DNA of 64,000 nt from Amoebophrya sp. A120 (Eukaryota > Sar > Dinophyceae > Syndiniales > Amoebophryaceae): positions 2,378,228-2,442,227 of the forward strand of contig CAJINV010000004.1 of the NCBI GenBank assembly GCA_905178155.1, in the 5' to 3' direction. The stretch's first letter is position 1; each line of letters starts with the position of its first letter. The notes under the pieces were generated by a model. It saw nothing but the letters and a program-made list of their open reading frames with translations. It had not been told where the DNA came from and searched no databases. Shown here piece after piece: positions 35,350 through 47,500 of this stretch. The position numbers were made by a program, and so were the translations under genes.

Positions 35350-38300
35350 ATGGAGACATTATTTTTGCAAAAACTGGCGAATGCCAATGCTTGCGGTGGT
35401 TTATTTATTTACTCCGGAACCAGAACACGAACACCACCAACACAGCAGCAAGACTTTTTTTTCGACGAATCTCCCCTGCTGGAGGACTCTTCCTCATCCC
35501 CTACCGGACTGAAATTCATTCTGCAACAGCACGAAGTGGTAGATCCACAACTTCTTCCTACCTCGGTCGCGCACGATGATGAAGACGCCCTTCTCGCCAA
35601 CAAACCAGATTCCGACGAAGACGAGCCCAGTATCGACATTCCTGCTGCAATCAAGATGTCGTCGTCGAAAGACAGTCGAGGCTCTTCTCTACCGGATGGG
35701 GCTTTAATATCTTCTCCAGAAAGAACAAACCCCACCGATTTCACACTACCAGCCACCGTTCGCAGCATTCTACAAGACACCGTGAACGCCATTGTCGCCC
35801 AGGAGGCGACGCAGTTGCAGCAGCGGGCGCGGTATAAAATAAATGACAGCGCCGGCGCAAGCGCAACAAGTAGAACTTCGGGTGTTGAGCAGGAGTATGT
35901 TACATTACTCGGAGAAGACGTGGCCGCCCTATTGGCGACATCGGCGGCGAGCGGGGCGGTGCAGCATCCGATGGGAGCTGCCGCGGTCGTGGGATCTAGT
36001 GCTTCTTCTGCAGCCAAAGGTGGAGAACTACATCACGCCAATGGTAACAGCAAGCCCAAAGCCATCAATATCGACGGGGAAATCACGCCGATGGGAAAAA
36101 CCTTCGCCGCCCTGCGGGCCAGCAGCCCGAGTCGCAGGGGGCCGGCGGCGGAGAACGGAACTCGTACAACAGAGAATCATGATGCTACGCAAACGCAAAA
36201 GGAACAACTACAACCAGATGCGGCTAGTAGCAAAGCCAACACCTCTGGTCGTGCACAAGATGATCCTACCAGTGCCCTGCATAAGATATCATCCAATGGA
36301 GATTCCAGCCCGAGCCGGCGGTCGCTGGAGCAGGGCAGCAATGTGTATGGGAAGATTGCCCGGGAAAACAAGTTGACCGAAGTGCCCTCGCTGCTTTCCC
36401 GCCTGACCTACGTGCCCCCCGAGCTGTTGGTGGCGCACTGGTATCCTGTGTAAAAGTCTCGTACTCGTAGTAATCGCAATTATGCATTACAAATCTACTT
36501 GTTAAGGTAAATCCTCATTACAAATTCAATTTGTAATGCTGTGCCAATTTGTATTTCGATTTATACTAGTACGATACTTTTGCAATGCATAACTGGGCCC
36601 TGCGCGGCTACCTCAACGAGCGGCAGGGGGAGGTAGATCTGAGCTTCATCGATTACCAGCAGGCCTACCAAGTCCTCGAGGACGTGTACGGGGATCCGCG
36701 AACCGGGGTGAAGAGGGCGGCCACGAATATAAAGTTTTCTGTTGCAGCACAACATACACATGGTGCTAGCAACGGCAACCACCATCAAAACACGACTCTT
36801 ACCCCCAAAAATAAGACGACGACTACCACCGCCACGACGACCTGTGGGCACCCCTTCGGGCTTTTTCTGTGTTGGAAGCTGCAGCTGATTGCGTTTTGCA
36901 AGGCCGACGTGAAGGGAATTGATAAGTTCGGGGACATTTTCCGCGCACTGCGGCGGTACTGGCCGAGCCCCTTCGCGTGCGGCCCGCCGCCGGGGAAACC
37001 GGTGACTGCAGTGCCGATACTTCATTTTCGTAGAAATAATTTTGTTGAGACAACGACAACGTGTACACAAGAAATTTCTACGACAAGAAAAAAAATCTTC
37101 ACCTCCAGGAACTGCAAGTATTTGCCCTCCTCGGTAGGAGCTGCACAGGGGGATAATAATTCCTCGGACAATTTTCTTACGAGTCAACAGCACCGGGGCC
37201 CTTTAGACCCTGCCACGACGGCCCGGTTGCTGCGGTGGAGCGAAAGTGAATACTACTACGCCGTAGCGGAGGAAGAGGCCGTGATTCCCCCCAAGTCGTG
37301 CGTCAGCTCGCCAAATATACCGTGGAAGTATCTGAACGAGCACGATTCTGGCGCAGGAAGCTTTGCAGCTGGTGGAATAAATCAGGCTCGTCCCGAAGAA
37401 CAATTTCAATTAGGGACGAGTGTCGCCAATTTGGAAAATGATAAATCCGTCACGACCGACATCAACAACTTCCACCTCACTGTAGTCAGCCCCGTGCTGG
37501 TTTTCCTGAAACAGCAGATCACGAAGAACCTGGTCCCCTACTCGGAACAGTATTCCACGTCCCTGCTCCGGTTCACGAAACATAGCACCGCTGTGCAGAA
37601 CCGGTTTGGCACCACGTCGCCGGATATCAAATGTAAAAATGTCTGGGTCTGGAAGAGTCATGCTGATTTTGCATGACGCAGAAGGTCTGGCATGGAAGCT
37701 CTAGCATTACAGGTTTCGAGAAGCTTCCGCAATGCCGAATCCGCATGACAAATCCCCCACTTTGGTGACAGAAATTGGGCAGCTTTTGCTACCCATGCAT
37801 GAGATATTTTTCTGTGTTCTGAAATGTGCATCACAAGTTCGGATTCTTCCAGACCCAGACATTTTTACATTTGATACCGGATGATCTCGATCAGGAAGTT
37901 CGCAAGGGGCAAATTTTTGTGTTCGGCAGCAACAAATTTGGGCAGCTGGGGGTCGGCTGCGGGCCGGACCAAGACGTCGAGTGGTCGTCGCGGCCGCTGC
38001 GGTATCAAATGCAAATATGTCTGGGTCTGGAACAAAGCAACTTGTCATGCTAAATCTGAATCATGTAAAAATCTGTGTTGCGTGATAGATTACCAAAAGC
38101 TGTCCGTGTCCACTTTTGACCTAATCGAGAGGCCGTTTCCCATGCAGGATAGGCCTGATAGAACTCTCACAGAATCTGTCATGCTATGTCCTACATACCA
38201 GACCTCATGGGTCATGGAAAACCTGCATGACACGTCGAGCACTCTTCCAGACCCAGACACTGCAATCCATACGCGGCTGATGGCCCTCGCGACACTGAAC

Positions 38301-41098
38301 GTGAAAGCAGACGATGTCGTCACGGCGCATTGCGGCTCTCACACCGTGGTCCGAGCAAGGGATAGCGACGCGCTCTTCTCGTGGGGTGGGAAGCTGGATA
38401 CCAGGAAGACGAAGAGGTACAGCTACTTAGGTGCTGAAGATGGGCCTCGTCGTGATACAGGTACAGCTGAGAATTGTAGTTCAGTGCCGGCATCAAGTTC
38501 TTCTTCTTCGTACAACTTGCACAAATTGATTCTCGGAGGCGCTAGAATTACAACACCAGCCGGCGTCGATGATGGAGCAGTAGTCCCAGCTAGTAGTCGT
38601 GCAACAGCAGGGGCTGCTTCGCTCTCTTCCACGACCACTGGAGATCGCTTGAATACCGCTGCTGCTGATCCGGGAATGTCAATACCAGGATCCCCGACTT
38701 CTACGACGTTTCCGAAGCAACTTGACAATGGGGACCACCTTTCACTAGGGGTGAACGAGGTGCAGCTGAGCATAGTGGAATGTAGCAACACGAGAAGTAC
38801 ACCAGGAGTAGCGGATCAAAACCACAGCAATCCTGGCAGGGTTGTAATGGATGATGAAGATACCTCCACTACTGCTGCTGCTCCCGGGGTTCTTATCTAC
38901 ACGCCACGACAACTTGACATGTTTGAGGTCGTGAAAAATCAGGTTGATGACCCGGAAAACAAGAGTATGACGAAGAAAGACACGACGGAAACCAGCAGAA
39001 CAGCTTCCTCACTCGCCTACCAGCATTCCCGGCGCGCGGTTCCGGACAATTTGAGTAGAAATACGGGCAACGAAAATAAAAACGAGCTGCTGTTCAAGAA
39101 CATACTAAATGCGCGTAGTTTACAAGTGCGCAAAATCGCTACCGGCGCTCACTTCACCGTGTTTGTGACCGTAGAGGGCAATGTGTACGCGCAGGGACTA
39201 CTGGACGAAGACGACCACTGGAGCGGTGAAGACGGAGTCTTAGGGCCGCAAGCTTCGCCAAGGACGTCGTCGAGCAGGGTCGGGACTGGAATAAGGGAAC
39301 AACATCAGAACGAAAATCGCAACCGCCTTGCAAGAACTCTGACGTCCTCCGTGTACCGCATACCAATCGAACACGAGGTTATCGAAGATGGAACTACATT
39401 GAAGCCCCCCTTAGAGCAAAATCAAAGCGAAAAACACCCTGGTGCTTCTCCTCGTTCTATTGGTCGTGCAGCAGTTTGTCCGCAGCCGCCGCTCCGCGTC
39501 CGCGACGTGGCCTGCGGGTCGTTTCACGCGGTGGCGCTGACGACGGACGGCGATTTGTTCTCCTGGGGGCGGGGCGAGGGGGGGCAGCTGGGGTTGCCGT
39601 TAGCGACCTTGGAGAGAGAGTTCGAGCAAACGGGTGACACTTTCGTCAACGTGCCCCGGAAGATATTTTTAAACGTAGAGGCGGAAGAAGATGTGGATGT
39701 CAAGTTTACCCAAGTAGCGTGTGGCGAAGTGCACTGCTGCGCGGTGGACACGAAGGGGCAGGTGTACTCCTGGGGCTGGGGTATCAAATGCAAATATATC
39801 TGGGTCTGGAAACTTGTAATGCTGAGAGACGTAGCACGAGGAGGCCACAAATGATGGCTCAGCATGACAAGTTTCTGAGCTTCTAAGTGTTGCCTATTCT
39901 GCATGGCAAAGCGCGTTTCTGCATCACAGAAAAATAGGGTTTTTGGGTACCGTGCATGGCAGACTTGAGAGTCTTGCTAGCCTAGCACGACAAATCTTGC
40001 ACTTTCCAGACCCAGACATTTTTGCAATTCATATGGGGCGAATTCGGGCAATTGGGGCTGGATCCGGCCGCGTTTCCGTCGGAAGATTCGAAGAGGTGCT
40101 TTACGCCGAAGAAAATTGACGGCGCGAAATACTTTCACGACCGGAAAATCCGGGAAGTGAAGTGCGGCGGCGCGTTCAGTGTGGCGGTGACAGTCTGTTC
40201 GGCGGTCGTGGCAGGATCGCAGAAGGAGGTCGTGACAGGAGCAACGTCTTCGAAGAAAAATATCGACCACGAAAATGAATCTTCGGCCGGCGCGTCTAGC
40301 AGTTCGAAAGCCTCTCAAAGGATCGCTGTAGAAGACGGGCGGGAAGAAGATAATGAGTTACTGACCGGCGATGTCGATTTGGATTTGCGAAGGCATGTGG
40401 AATATCAAATGTAAAAATGTCTGGGTCTGGAAGAGTGCGCGATTTGTCATGCACCTTTTCCATGACCCATCCCCATGAGGTCTGGAATGCAGGACCTAGC
40501 ATGACAGATTCTGTGCGATCTCTCTCATGCCTATCCTGCATGAGAAACTCCCTCCCGACTTGGTCAAAACTGGACGACTTTTGGCAATCGTGCAACACAG
40601 ATTTTTGCATGCTTCAGATTTAGCATGACAAGTTGCATTCTTCCAGACCCAGACATTTTTACATTTGATATGGAAAGTACTACATCCACGACGCAACCAA
40701 CCTCCGTCACGTTTGACGGACTGTACTCCGGCAGCCAGGGCGGGCAGGTGTACGCGTGGGGCACCAACGACCGGGGGCAGGTGGCGCAGCACCCCTCGAA
40801 AGTGTTCGAGCAGCGCACGCCGCACCACTTGCTGGCGCTCGCGCACACGTGCGTGGTCGAGGTGTCCTGCGGGTTGCACCATACGCTTGCGTTGGACGTG
40901 ACCGGGCGCGTGTTCGCCTGGGGTAGCAACTCGCACGGGCAGCTGGGTACCCGGTCCCTGCCGAAAACGCGACAGCCGCCCCCCGTGTTTGCGGGCAGCC
41001 AGGAGTTTGAGTGTGCGCCCCAGCCACTGCAGGCCCTCTCGCGGATTCGCATCTGCAAAGTTGCTGCGGGCAGAGAGCATTCAGTCCTGTTGACGTAA
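35350..41098 (+). CDS. RCC1-repeat (beta-propeller) protein
   Basis: Exons: 35350-36441, 36597-37624, 37882-38002, 38277-39781, 40039-40402 and 40676-41098 (1511 codons with stop). All five gaps are introners. 35350 is the first in-frame ATG; the frame runs on upstream into GC-rich sequence without one, so a 5' exon could be missing. The N-terminal 700 residues are mixed low complexity with one ordered patch (ALRGYLNERQGEVDLSFIDY). From about residue 710 there are RCC1 repeats: GQIFVFGSNKFGQLG, DALFSWGGK, GDLFSWGRGEGGQLGLP, GQVYSWGWG-EFGQLGLD, GGQVYAWGTNDRGQV and GRVFAWGSNSHGQLG, each followed by a C/AAG..H.. strand. RCC1 propellers act as Ran exchange factors or as adaptor or ubiquitin-ligase modules; which applies here is unknown. 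The frame ends in VLLT then TAA, but GTAAGA at the same place could be a donor. Confidence 0.85.
36442..36591. mobile_element. Introner element G2 (family G)
   Basis: 150 bp, the shortest element. Ends share the AAAAGT.TCGTACT core with G1. Target duplication ACTGG at 36437-36441 and 36592-36596. Removal reads LLVAHW-ALRGYL. Confidence 0.9.
37625..37876. mobile_element. Introner element A6 (family A)
   Basis: 252 bp; target duplication CCGGA at 37620-37624 and 37877-37881. Removal reads TTSPD-DLDQEVRKG, just before an RCC1 repeat. Confidence 0.9.
38003..38271 (+). mobile_element. Introner element A7 (family A)
   Basis: Target duplication TGCGG/CGCGG (four of five) at 37998-38002 and 38272-38276. 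Removal reads RPLR-LMALATLN. The interior is the reverse complement type of A9 in the same gene. Confidence 0.85.
39782..40033 (+). mobile_element. Introner element A8 (family A)
   Basis: 252 bp; target duplication TGGGG at 39777-39781 and 40034-40038. Removal reads YSWGWG-EFGQLG, rebuilding an RCC1 repeat. The interior is close to A2 and A3. Confidence 0.9.
40403..40670 (-). mobile_element. Introner element A9 (family A)
   Basis: 268 bp; target duplication TGGAA at 40398-40402 and 40671-40675. Removal reads RRHVE-STTSTTQP. The interior is related to A7 in the opposite orientation. Confidence 0.9.
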
Positions 41099-42103
41099 GA
41101 ACTCTGGAGCAAGAAGGTCCGTTGTTTCTAATACATGATGTTATTTATTTACTTTACCAGCGCCTGAGGCAAAGTCAAAACGTATAATGTAAATGATTCT
41201 ACAGAATAAGCAGATCGACAGACATCGAAGAAAGATTGAAATAGATAGAATCACAGCTCGACATTTGCAAACGACAAATAACCGTCGGCGCATCGGTATT
41301 GAATTCGTATAAAAATGAAATGGGCATAATTCAGCATGAGCTTCAGCATCAGCAAGGGAATAAGAGGAGGCCATGTAGTGCGGGCAAATAAAACTTCCAT
41401 TCGTGTTGTCCGTGAAGATGTCCTCATTGTCACTCGTATCTGCGCAGACGTGGTTCTTCTTTGGGTCCAGCGAAAAACGAGAAGTTGTAGGCCGCTACAA
41501 CTCGTCTACTTGCTAATAAAAACAGAAGCGCAGGTGCGAATGCGATCGATGATAGGATCGAGGATCAGTTGTGCGTTTCGTTTTGGTGCTTCGTTTAAAT
41601 AACTACAACAAGAAGTATTCGCTGCTCTCAATGCTCTGCCGAGGAGACTCAGATTTCTCGTCGTTCCTGATTGCTAGCTTATCTACTTCTCTTTCGAGCT
41701 CGATAGAGGATCTTCCCTTGATCGCACACATAGATCGGTGGTACTTATTGAAACGAAGCAGTTCGAAGATCATCTCCATCTCCTCGATATGTTGGGCTAC
41801 CGTTCTTAGTGTTGTTCGTTCTAGGTAAAATTTTGGGCGGCTCTTCGAAAAAGAGCAAAGATTCATAAACTATTACGAGTGGCTTCTGGCCAGGTCTGGT
41901 TCTTGAGCCAACCATGTATGAACCACGTTTATATACGGTTATTTCGGAATTCGCATGTGACCTGCGGCGGCCACCTAACCTATGCACATTACAACATAAA
42001 TTGCATTTTTTCTTCGTGTAGTGGTCCAGCATTTTTTGAAAGGAATTTTTTAAGGACGATAAAAGAGATTCTCAAGAACTGACTTGTGATTTACGTTATT
42101 ATC
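41099..42103. other. AT-rich spacer
   Basis: No supported gene, introner or repeat. Short frames on both strands (for example the minus strand at 41603-41866) have no recognisable motif. If the GTAAGA at 41094 is used as a donor, a further RCC1 exon would have to lie here; I did not find one. Confidence 0.45.
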
Positions 42104-43686
42104 ATGGACGCCTCCTTGTCGCAGTTTTTCAAGGAGCAGCATGCCTTACCGGACAACCAGCATTGTTTCGAGTGCTTCCAGAAGGACAACTCCTGGGCCT
42201 CGACCATATCCTGAGCAAAAACGCCCCCACCCCATAGTCAAGTAGGGATTCTAGCAACACAAATCTCCAAGTTTTGGGAGCTGGGCATGACAAGTCTTCC
42301 TCTTTATTGTAGTGCTGGTTGGCAAGGGAAGCCGCATGAGAAAGCCATTTTCTCATCCTGTTTACAGCATTGCAAGTTCCAAAGCACGATTGGAAATGTC
42401 TCGTCTCATGGAGCTGCTCATTCCAAACGTTCCTGGTGTCATTGCGAATTTGCATGACAACTATGAATGGGGTGGGGACGTTTTTACATAGGATAGACCA
42501 GTTTCGGCATCTACCTGTGCCACACCTGCTCCGGGGTGCATCGGAGCCTGGGCTCGCACGTCAGTTTCGTTCGCTCCTGCACGATGGACCGGTGGCAGCC
42601 CGAGCACATGCTCCGGATGCGATTCGGCGGAAACAGACTGTTCGACGACTACTTGCAGCAAAACGTGGGCGCGAATTGGCGAATTACGTGGAAAAACGTG
42701 CCCTTGGGGGAGAGGTGGGATGATGATAATGTTTCTGCGCATGGTTTTGTGTTGAATTATTTCAACAATTTATAATAAATTGCGCGATTTCAATTTCTTC
42801 ACGTATAAGCCTGCTTCTTCATTGTTTCCAAGCGGGTCTCGATTTTGCCCTGCAGCAGTTGAACCGGCTTTGAAGGTGAGTTCCGTATCAAATAGGTTTT
42901 GGTAGCGTCAAAAACGATCTTCTACAATCGATAACTTGTTTCGTTGTAGCGCAACTTCTACACTACGACACAAGGTACCAGCACCCAGCCAGTGTGCGTT
43001 TCAAGGAGGAGATGACGGCGCACTTGGCCGCAGCTGCGTCCTCCTCTACAAGTTCTGCAGCTTCGAGTGCTGCTGGCCCGGTAAGGACGACCAGTTCCGC
43101 ATCTGGTTCCTCGTCAACATGGTCTATTGCAGCTCTGCCGCAAGCAAATGCAATTTCGTGTAGTACAACGACTACTGTACAACTAGGAGCTGCTGCTGCA
43201 TCCGCGGCCTCGCAGGGAGGAAATCATCTTGGCCGGCCGCGCATAGTTGGAGATGACAAGGGACCGACATCAAGTAGTGGTTTACATCTTCTTCACCCTA
43301 CAACCGGGCTGCAGTCTGCAACCACGTCTGCGTCAGACACGGATATGAAGTCTTCTTCTTCCTCATCGTCTTCAGCGATGCTTTGTGCTAGTGCAGCATT
43401 TCTCCCGATCGGTCCTACGCAGACAACAAATGCGACACTTTCAGGAGGCGGGACAGCAGGAATGAAGCAAGATGGTGCGCAGCAGGCGATGTTGAACCAT
43501 CAGCCAGTGTACAATGGAATAGATGGAAAAAGTAAGAGTCAACTACATGTAGCTCCTGTAGCACCAAACGGAACAAAAAACGCATCGTCGAACGGGAACA
43601 ATATTAAGCAGGGTCAAGTTGTCGATGTCTGGTCAGATAAACTGTGGGGCATGTGGGACGATGAATTCTGGGAATCACCGACCTAA
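42104..43686 (+). CDS. ArfGAP-domain GTPase-activating protein
   Basis: Start at the ATG at 42104. Exon 1 is 42104-42206 and exon 2 starts at 42501, separated by introner C3. The joined sequence has the ArfGAP zinc finger C-x2-C-x16-C-x2-C (CFEC...CHTC) and the catalytic arginine in GVHRSLGSH, followed by SFVRSCTMDRW and GGN. A last exon in frame through 43686 contains YDTRYQHPASVRFKEEMTAHL, matching the ArfGAP1 helix after the finger. It ends in an acidic Trp-rich tail (WGMWDDEFWESPT) like the motifs by which ArfGAP1 binds coatomer. The exon 2 end (42664-42775) and the acceptor (near 42905 or 42949) are not resolved. If exon 2 is terminal, it stops at 42773-42775. Expected role: Arf1 inactivation on Golgi or COPI membranes. 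Confidence 0.8.
42207..42495. mobile_element. Introner element C3 (family C), inside the zinc finger
   Basis: Family C ends; target duplication GACCA at 42202-42206 and 42496-42500. Removal joins WAST-SFGIYLC and restores the exact ArfGAP zinc-finger spacing, independent proof that the element is spliced out. Confidence 0.95.
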
Positions 43687-44524
43687 AAGCTACATGTCGA
43701 GCAAATAAAGTAGTCCACAATTTATTCAGCGATCTGCGAGCACGCCTGCTACCCGCCATGGCCACAAAACTTCTATTTTACCGCCCTGCTGCCGCGATAC
43801 TTGTTTTTAGGATTATGAGTGTTCGTTTTGTCGGCGAAGACGTTAATGAACGAGCAAATTGTTGTAGAGAATTGAAATCAATCATATCAATGTGATGGAT
43901 CGCGAGGATACTAGCTTGTCGGAAAATCTGTGGAGGATGAATGGGGGAATTTTTTGTTTTATGTGCTGCAAGAAATAACCGATCCTTGATGGTGAGAAAA
44001 GAGATCAAAAACGTTAGCGCTTACACCAAGCCAACCCGACGAAAGGAAAGGGCGGGTTACTCAATGCGATCAGCGAATGTGAATTGAAGAGCACACAGCA
44101 AAACTCGTGATGCAATGTATGAGCGCTAAGAATTATGCTGATGCAAAACGATGCACAAGATGATCGGGTGCTTACTTTTTGTTGCTTTTGTTTGTTTCAA
44201 CTCACAATTTGTTGGATGTCGTTGGTGCTTCGGACAAAATGAAAGCTTTCGGTTTAGTTCTGGGAGCATTTATTTTCGGTCAGAAAGCGTCGGCTGGTCT
44301 TTGTTTCTATCCATCGGTCCCCGTCCCGGCCTGAATTTGGCTTTGCTGCTCCTTCGCTATCACGTGTTTTCGCTCTTCTTTGTTGTCGGCCTCGTGTACA
44401 ACTATCTACTGGAAGATCATGTCTTTATATCAGCACCGTCTTTTCTGCTTTATTTTAGCTATCATCGCATCCAGCATTTATCATTTTTGGAGAATTAGTT
44501 GCCGGCGTTACACCCACGAGAAAA
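43687..44524. other. Spacer without a supported gene
   Basis: AT-rich. A hydrophobic frame at 44151-44498 reads like a small membrane peptide, but nothing supports it. The 3' end should include the 5' region of the next gene. Confidence 0.4.
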
Positions 44525-47500
44525 ATGCCTCGGAATTCTACTGCCTCCAGGGCTGCTCCAACAAATGCAAACATAACTCCTACCACCAGTACCACAAATA
44601 ATTCTTCGCGAAGTAGGCCGGCACGTGAGGACCAAGAACTACATGATCCGCAAAGCGCGACGAAAATTCTGCGCCTGCTCGAGGAGGATCATGACCCCAC
44701 GGCAGATGCGATTCCCACCTTATCCCACGAAAAAAGTGTTTCACTGTAAGGATTTTGCAAGTTTTGCATCACAAGTTTGCTCTGCATGACAGCGAAAATT
44801 TGCAATGCGCGACTTCCAAGGGAAAACACCGCTAAAAAGCCACTGTCTTGCATGTCTAGCAAAACAAACAGAAACACTTCTGAGATACATTTTCTGCATT
44901 ACAAGCTTACAGTGAAACAGGTTTTTCTTGCGATACGCCTACCACGACCAGAACGGCCTACTGTCGCCGACCAGCGGCGGGGTAGTAGTTTCATCGCTGC
45001 ACAGAACAAATTTGGATTTTCTAGAGGAGGAGGAGGAAGATGAAGCAGAACAACACCTACAACACCTACACCTACTTCCAAGGAGCAGCAATAAAGCCAC
45101 GACAACTCGACATCTTCGGGGTGGAGTAGATGGCGTGCAAAATGGTCAAATGGGACGCGGGCGAGGAGATACAGGCTGTAGTACTGAGACGGGCGGGACG
45201 AGTTTTTATCAAGTGGACGCTACTACAACGCCGACGAGGGTCCAGTGGACGCAGGTGGATGTTGAGGTCATCGCAAGACACCACTACAACTACCACTGTC
45301 AGTTGCAAGATACAACCACGGGCGCAGCTGGCTGTATTCAAGAAAATAACGGTTATTTTGATACTTCCACTTCATCGACGCGGTTCTACTCACAGTCTGC
45401 GTATACTACCGATCGCGACAGCAGTTCTTGTACCTTTTCATCTGCGGCCACTCCTGCCGTGGGGCGCGGTTGTATTCAAAATGTTTCGCTTTCGCTTTCA
45501 TCATATTCGCGTGAAAGTCTATTGATCTTTAGCAGGTAGATTGCGGTGTACTACTGACTGGCTCCACCCAGGATATAAGAGTAGAAGTCATGGACGCTTA
45601 TGAGCACCTCCGCGTGTTTCTTCTACGTACTCATTTTGTTCTTCCTGCTGGTGCTTCATGATGCATTTCTCAAATGACCGCCTGGATGAAAGTACACCTA
45701 CTACAAACAGCGTCATCTGTCGCAAGCACGAGCAGCACCCCTGGAGGCGGTCTAGGGGTGAGGAACGTCCTCACCGGTGGCGCGACGACCGTGCATGGTC
45801 CTTCCAGATTCCTGCCGTCGTCGACCTCCGCTTTCGATTTTGCCGCCGAGGACCGGCCGTTGGACTGTTTGCCCCTTTGTCAGCTGGAAAGTGCGCTTCT
45901 CACCACCACGAGAAAGCTGTTTCCCAAATTGCCCCATTTTGTCATTACTGGCGTAGCGGGGGCCGGAAAGCGGTTCGTGCTGCATGAACAAGAGGGGCTT
46001 GTTATCCTATTTAAAAACGTCCCCACCCCATAGTTGTAATGCAAATCTGCATGCTGAAAATGTTTCTCATGCGGAGCCCCATGAGAAGCATTTTCTAATC
46101 GTGTTTTGAAATTTGTCATGCTCCAATCAGCATGGTATGCTAGATCTGTGATGCTGCTGAGCAAGCTCAAACAGCACTACACTACGAATCCAAATTTGTC
46201 ATGCAAAACAGCCAAAACTTGTGGATTTGTCTAACCGATTCCCCAACTTGACTATGGTGTGGGGACGTTTTTACTCAGGATACTTGTTCCGTCAACAAAC
46301 AACAACAATAATAATAAAACTGCTGCGTCCTCTACTACTTCTCACTGTTATTTCCCCTCGTCGGCTACGGCTAGTAGTAGTTCTACCACTGCTAGTGCTC
46401 AACAAACGACCCAAACAAGTGGGCCGCGGACGACGGCGCACAGGATGAATAACAAGAAGACTACTCTAGCATCAGCCGCGCAAAGCAACAACTGTAGTAC
46501 CAAGAACATCCACGTGCCCTTCTCCGTTTTCCTGTCTCTCGTGAAGGAGGCGGAGGCGCTGTGCTTTGCCTTTGTTGACAACTCTGAGGTGGACGATGAT
46601 TATCGAAGCGGTTGTTCGGCACAAGGGCGAGAGGAGGAGGACAGAGCAACTCCTGTGAAGATGAAGATGAAAGTGCAGCTTCCGAGTATCAATCAAGCGG
46701 TGATGCAAACGAAGATGTTGCACGGCGGTGGTACAACTTTTGGTCTCCAGGAGGAGCAGCTGGAGGTGCAGCACCAATCTAATACCTTTGTCTCCCCGGA
46801 CCGAAATTATAAACAACTTCAACAATCTATGGATGTGTCAGGATTGAAATCGACAAAATCGAAAAATTTGTGATGCATAAAATGCAGGGCACTGAAGGCC
46901 TGTATTGGGGAGTAGGCAAATGAGGCCGATTGTAAGCCTGTTTAGGGGTATACAATGTGCTGCCAGAGTAGCATTACAGACGGAGTCTTCTTTGCCCAAA
47001 CAGCATGACAGACTGGATTTGGGTACTCCCGAAATTTGTCATGCGCCACTTGGAAACTGAGGCTCCAACTGACATCGATTTGGTGCATCATCGATTTTGT
47101 CAATTTCGATTCTGACACGTCCATACAATCAAGTGGTCGGCACAGACTTGCACGAGGAGATAGTCTCCAACACAGCGGGAAAACGACACCCAATTTGTTG
47201 TCATCTTCATCCTCGTGTGCAGTGTAAAAGTGTAGAGTATAATCCGACAGCACTAGGAGTGATTGCATTTGCATCACAAATGTGCTCTTCAGCATGACAA
47301 AGGGAGCACTTTGTCAATATGGTGCATTGCCTAAGAAACCAGCTTCGTCACATGCCGGATTCTTGCAAGTTACTACAACTGCTGCGATTTGTCTTGCTTT
47401 GCACAGGATACGCTGAAGAAGCATCTAATCTCCAGCACGAGCAGTACGCCGGGGCGTCGGCGCGGGCTCACGAGTGGGCCGCAGCCCAGATCCTGGATGT

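Noticed and set aside
45930-45985. P-loop NTPase from GVAGAGKR
   Set aside because: It lacks the full GxxxxGK(S/T) pattern with Walker B context and sits in low-complexity sequence.
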